From Streptococcus pneumoniae (GTDB lineage Bacteria > Bacillota > Bacilli > Lactobacillales > Streptococcaceae): DNA of 64,000 nt. This document shows positions 62,827 to 64,000 of this stretch, in pieces. The translations under genes were made by a program, and so were the position numbers. The notes under the pieces are model-generated. The model was not told the DNA's origin. It searched no databases and saw only the letters and a list, made by a program, of their open reading frames with translations. How positions within the stretch are numbered: the stretch's first letter is position 1; every line of letters starts with the position of its first letter. The stretch spans positions 1 to 64,000 of the forward strand of contig NZ_CKYA01000007.1 of the NCBI RefSeq assembly GCF_001113365.1. The letters run 5' to 3'.

Positions 62827-62871
62827 TTAGTCAGTAGTGAGCCGTGGAGCATAAGCATTTTTATTTGTCAT
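62827..62871 (-). CDS. 14-codon leader ORF duplicating the purM start
   Basis: ATGACAAATAAAAATGCTTA starts a short frame reading MTNKNAYAPRLTTD and a stop. It has a strong GGAAAGAGGAG site. The first eight residues match the purM start (MANKNAYA) with one change, and the DNA around is nearly the same. It may be a relic of duplication or a translated leader. The second hairpin's right arm begins within its last codons. Confidence 0.5.
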   Translation of the reverse strand: MTNKNAYAPRLTTD

Positions 62872-62914
62872 TTTGTCTCCTCTTCCTTTCCTTTAATGGA
62901 GAATCTTTATCCGT

Positions 62915-64000
62915 CTATTTGTAAAAACTGGTCTTTTCTTCCAAACTTCTACGATAGTCTTCTTCATAGTCGTAGAGAGGTGTCGGGTAGTCACCGTCAA
63001 AGTAAGCGACACAGAGACCGCCATTTGGCGCATCCGTTTCAATACCAATCGAATCAATCAACCCCTCAATAGAAAGATAGGTCAGACTGTCCGCACCAAT
63101 GATTTGGCGAGTTTCTTCAACCGTATGATTGGCAGCTATCAGCTCCTGACGCGTCTGGATATCAATCCCGTAGAAACATGGATAAGCTAGCGCTGGACTA
63201 CCGATAGCAACGTGAACCTCAGTCGCCCCTGCTTCTTTCAGGAGCTGAACAATACGTCGAGAGGTTGTTCCACGAACAATGGAATCATCCACCATAACCA
63301 CGCGCTTGCCTTTGACAACACCTGAAACAGCAGAGAGTTTCATACGTACCCCTTGCTCCCGCAATTCTTGAGTCGGTTGGATAAAGGTACGTTGGGTGTA
63401 TTGGTTCTTGATAAGACCCATTTCATTTGGCAAACCAGATTCTTCCGCAAATCCCATAGCCGCGCTGAGGGAAGAATTGGGTACACCGACCACAATATCT
63501 GCCTCATGCTTGAATTCACGCGCCAATTGGGCACCCATACGTTTACGGGCCGTATGGACATTGACACCGTGGATATTAGAATCAGGGCGGGCAAAATAGA
63601 TATACTCCATAGAACAAATCGCGAGCTGAGTATCATCCGTATAGCTATCATACTGGATGCCCTTGTCATCAATGATCACAATCTCACCTGGCTTCAAATC
63701 ACGAATCCATTCAGCACCAATGACCTCAAAAGCACAGGTTTCAGAGGAAACGACTACTGCTCCGTTGGCCATTTTCCCGATAGAAAGCGGACGGAAACCA
63801 TTGGGGTCAAGAGCCGCAATCAACTTGTCTTCAAACAGCAAGATATAGGCAAAACCACCTTTGACTAGGCTGAGTGCTTCTTTGATTTTACCCATCAGAC
63901 TAGGATTGTGACTGCGACGAATGAGGTGAGCCAAGATTTCCGAGTCCGAAGTCGCGCTGAAAATCGCTCCTCTTTGTTCCAGTTCTTTCTTGAGAGAGGC
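62915..64000 (-). CDS. purF: Amidophosphoribosyltransferase (5' end outside window)
   Basis: About 361 C-terminal residues are present. The first codons and the catalytic Cys lie beyond base 64000. Visible parts are TSDSEILAHLIRRSHNPSLM and GGFAYILLFEDKLIAALDPN of the glutaminase domain, and VVMVDDSIVRGTTSRRIV, the PRPP-binding loop. It commits PRPP to purine synthesis. The end is YRRSLEEKTSFYK. Confidence 0.95.
   Translation of the reverse strand, partial: ASLKKELEQRGAIFSATSDSEILAHLIRRSHNPSLMGKIKEALSLVKGGFAYILLFEDKLIAALDPNGFRPLSIGKMANGAVVVSSETCAFEVIGAEWIRDLKPGEIVIIDDKGIQYDSYTDDTQLAICSMEYIYFARPDSNIHGVNVHTARKRMGAQLAREFKHEADIVVGVPNSSLSAAMGFAEESGLPNEMGLIKNQYTQRTFIQPTQELREQGVRMKLSAVSGVVKGKRVVMVDDSIVRGTTSRRIVQLLKEAGATEVHVAIGSPALAYPCFYGIDIQTRQELIAANHTVEETRQIIGADSLTYLSIEGLIDSIGIETDAPNGGLCVAYFDGDYPTPLYDYEEDYRRSLEEKTSFYK

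Overview
The window comes from a mitis-group Streptococcus, most likely S. pneumoniae or a very close relative (S. pseudopneumoniae or S. mitis). Evidence: four BOX repeats, choline-binding surface proteins including a PspA, a PavB-like SSURE-repeat adhesin beside a TCS08-type two-component system, the BgaC/mannose-family PTS locus, and the pneumococcal-type purine operon. The DNA is AT-rich and nearly all genes are on the minus strand.

Layout, left to right. (1) 1-7.6 kb: ilvD with a perfect CodY box, then a carbohydrate operon (split transketolase, ascorbate-type PTS IIC and IIB, and a PRD regulator carrying its own IIA domain). (2) 7.7-8.6 kb: two broken small genes, then rpmF-rpmG for zinc-free L32 and L33. 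(3) 9-20 kb: a defence island. It holds an AlbA/ATPase regulator-like protein, hsdM, a structured non-coding gap, hsdS, an AbiH-like gene, a divergent Fic protein and hsdR. It carries tandem operator-like repeats and a dinucleotide-repeat promoter. (4) 20-25 kb: telA/xpaC, an Fst-type type I toxin-antitoxin locus, rpsD with a probable S4 leader, and an IS30-family element. (5) 25-35.9 kb: TCS08, PavB-like adhesin, glycosyltransferase, Trk/Ktr potassium uptake, a nucleoside phosphorylase, a second Fst-type locus, an acetyltransferase and a glyoxalase-family protein. (6) 36-43 kb: a surface cluster of a carbohydrate-binding lipoprotein, a VTC-domain gene broken by an amber codon, a DUF4956 membrane protein, PspA and a CAP-domain choline-binding protein. 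(7) 43-51.5 kb: galM, agaS, PTS IIA/IID/IIC/IIB, bgaC and a divergent GntR regulator, which together import and cleave a beta-galactoside. (8) 51.7-64 kb: the purine operon purF(partial)-M-N-vanZ-H-D-E-K-B, interrupted by two accessory genes: a small membrane protein between purD and purE, and a RloC/PrrC-like ATPase between purK and purB.

The signals least explained by standard annotation are: the two 31- and 38-codon Fst-like toxins with antisense RNAs; a G8 tract inside the pspA promoter spacer; a (CA)5(TA)8 tract at the likely hsdR promoter; four 50-52 bp tandem repeats between abiH and fic; an 11-bp-period TTTTCGCGTGA array upstream of the AlbA gene; the structured hsdS-hsdM gap; and a 14-codon leader ORF copying the purM start. 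All identifications come from reading the sequence and family knowledge. No database search was run.
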